Assembly (NCBI GenBank): GCA_015654825.1
Contig: JAATGE010000551.1
Location: forward strand, 1 to 6,530
Length of the DNA: 6,530 nucleotides
Source: Rhodospirillales bacterium
Lineage (GTDB): Bacteria; Pseudomonadota; Alphaproteobacteria; Acetobacterales; Acetobacteraceae
Reading direction: 5' to 3'
Below the pieces are notes generated by a model. That model searched no databases and was not told where the DNA came from. It saw only the letters and a program-made list of their open reading frames with translations. Numbering within the stretch: position 1 is the first letter of the stretch; every line of letters starts with the position of its first letter. Position numbers and translations under genes: made by a program. This document shows, one piece after another, positions 6,372-6,530 of this stretch.

Positions 6372-6422
6372 GGCTCTGTCGTGCGCAGCACGCCTCCGGC
6401 GTGACGGGTCCTCGGCAGAGCC
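6372..6422 (+). repeat. Interspersed palindromic repeat, copy 2 (B inverted, C degenerate)
   Basis: Module B spans 6378-6405, again from GTC to GAC, but in the opposite orientation to copy 1: it carries TGCGCAGCACGC on the plus strand, which copy 1 carries on the minus strand. Its hairpin is CACGCC-TCC-GGCGTG (6389-6403). GGGTCC then GGCAGAGCC (6406-6422) match module C, but the C stem is mostly lost. An outer 7-bp inverted pair GGCTCTG (6372-6378) / CAGAGCC (6416-6422) encloses the whole element. It lies upstream of uup and could affect its expression, although nothing shows this. Confidence 0.65.
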
Positions 6423-6489
6423 TATTGGCGCTAACGTGGGGAAGTCGGAGCTGCGGTAACGGGAAGCTGAAGATTCGATTTGAAAGGTG
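6423..6489. other. Short spacer without recognised features
   Basis: The bases between repeat copies 2 and 3 are less GC-rich (for example gaagattcgatttgaaagg, 6469-6487). I see no gene, promoter or RNA signature here. Confidence 0.4.
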
Positions 6490-6530
6490 AAGGCCAGGGC
6501 TCTGCCCTGGACCCGCTGGGGCCTGAGGCC
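6490..6530 (-). repeat. Interspersed palindromic repeat, copy 3 (C-A, no B), running to the window end
   Basis: Inverted relative to copy 1. The minus strand reads GGCCTCAGGCC (6530-6520), a short spacer, then GGGTCCAGGGCAGAGCCCTGG, then CCTT. The C hairpin arms are at 6494-6500 and 6504-6510. Module B is missing: only about four bases separate A from the GGGTCC of C. The element may continue past the window. Confidence 0.75.

Noticed and set aside
54..6530. The inverted repeats as ends of an insertion sequence or transposon
   Set aside because: There is no transposase or recombinase, no visible target-site duplication, and the repeats are themselves palindromic and occur a third time at 6372-6422.
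6292..6530. tRNA, riboswitch or small gene upstream of uup
   Set aside because: No cloverleaf, no known riboswitch core and no coding frame with a credible start; the hairpins are explained by the repeat copies.

Overview
This is a GC-rich bacterial window of about 6.5 kb. It holds three complete genes, bordered on both sides by copies of one palindromic interspersed repeat. The GC-rich codon use, a Uup-type ABC-F ATPase close to alphaproteobacterial forms, a GloVer-repeat exported protein and a GGGTCCAGGGCAGAGCCCTGG-type repeat together suggest an alphaproteobacterium, most likely in Acetobacteraceae/Rhodospirillales. That placement rests on recall of similar sequences, not on a search.

Layout. 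Positions 1-207 carry what may be the last codons of an incoming plus-strand gene (stop at 40-42), then repeat copy 1, whose last hairpin runs into a T-tract and looks like a terminator. A 923-residue minus-strand regulator occupies 208-2979. It has an OmpR/PhoB-type winged helix, a STAND/NB-ARC-like ATPase and TPR-like repeats, plus an unexpected extra C-terminal domain resembling the tail of phage/plasmid RepA/primase-like AAA proteins. The divergent spacer 2980-3135 has four tandem 14-bp direct repeats and an AT-rich promoter-like stretch. A plus-strand exported protein of 403 residues (3136-4347) consists of a signal peptide and seven GloVer modules, followed by a strong rho-independent terminator (4398-4434). 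A minus-strand uup (ABC-F ATPase, 4495-6291) converges on it. The last 239 bases have no gene and carry a degenerate repeat copy (6372-6422) and an inverted copy (6490-6530).

How the parts may work together. The regulator and the GloVer gene are divergently transcribed across a spacer with iterated direct repeats. This is the usual layout for a DNA-binding regulator and its neighbour target, so a ligand- or ATP-gated one-component regulator controlling the exported repeat protein is a reasonable hypothesis. It is inference only. uup is a housekeeping-type gene, and nothing in the sequence links it to the other two.

The most unusual signals are: (i) the extra phage/plasmid-like domain at the end of the STAND regulator; (ii) the 14-bp x 4 iteron-like array; (iii) the mosaic repeat, whose inner 27-28 bp module is present, flipped or missing in the three copies.
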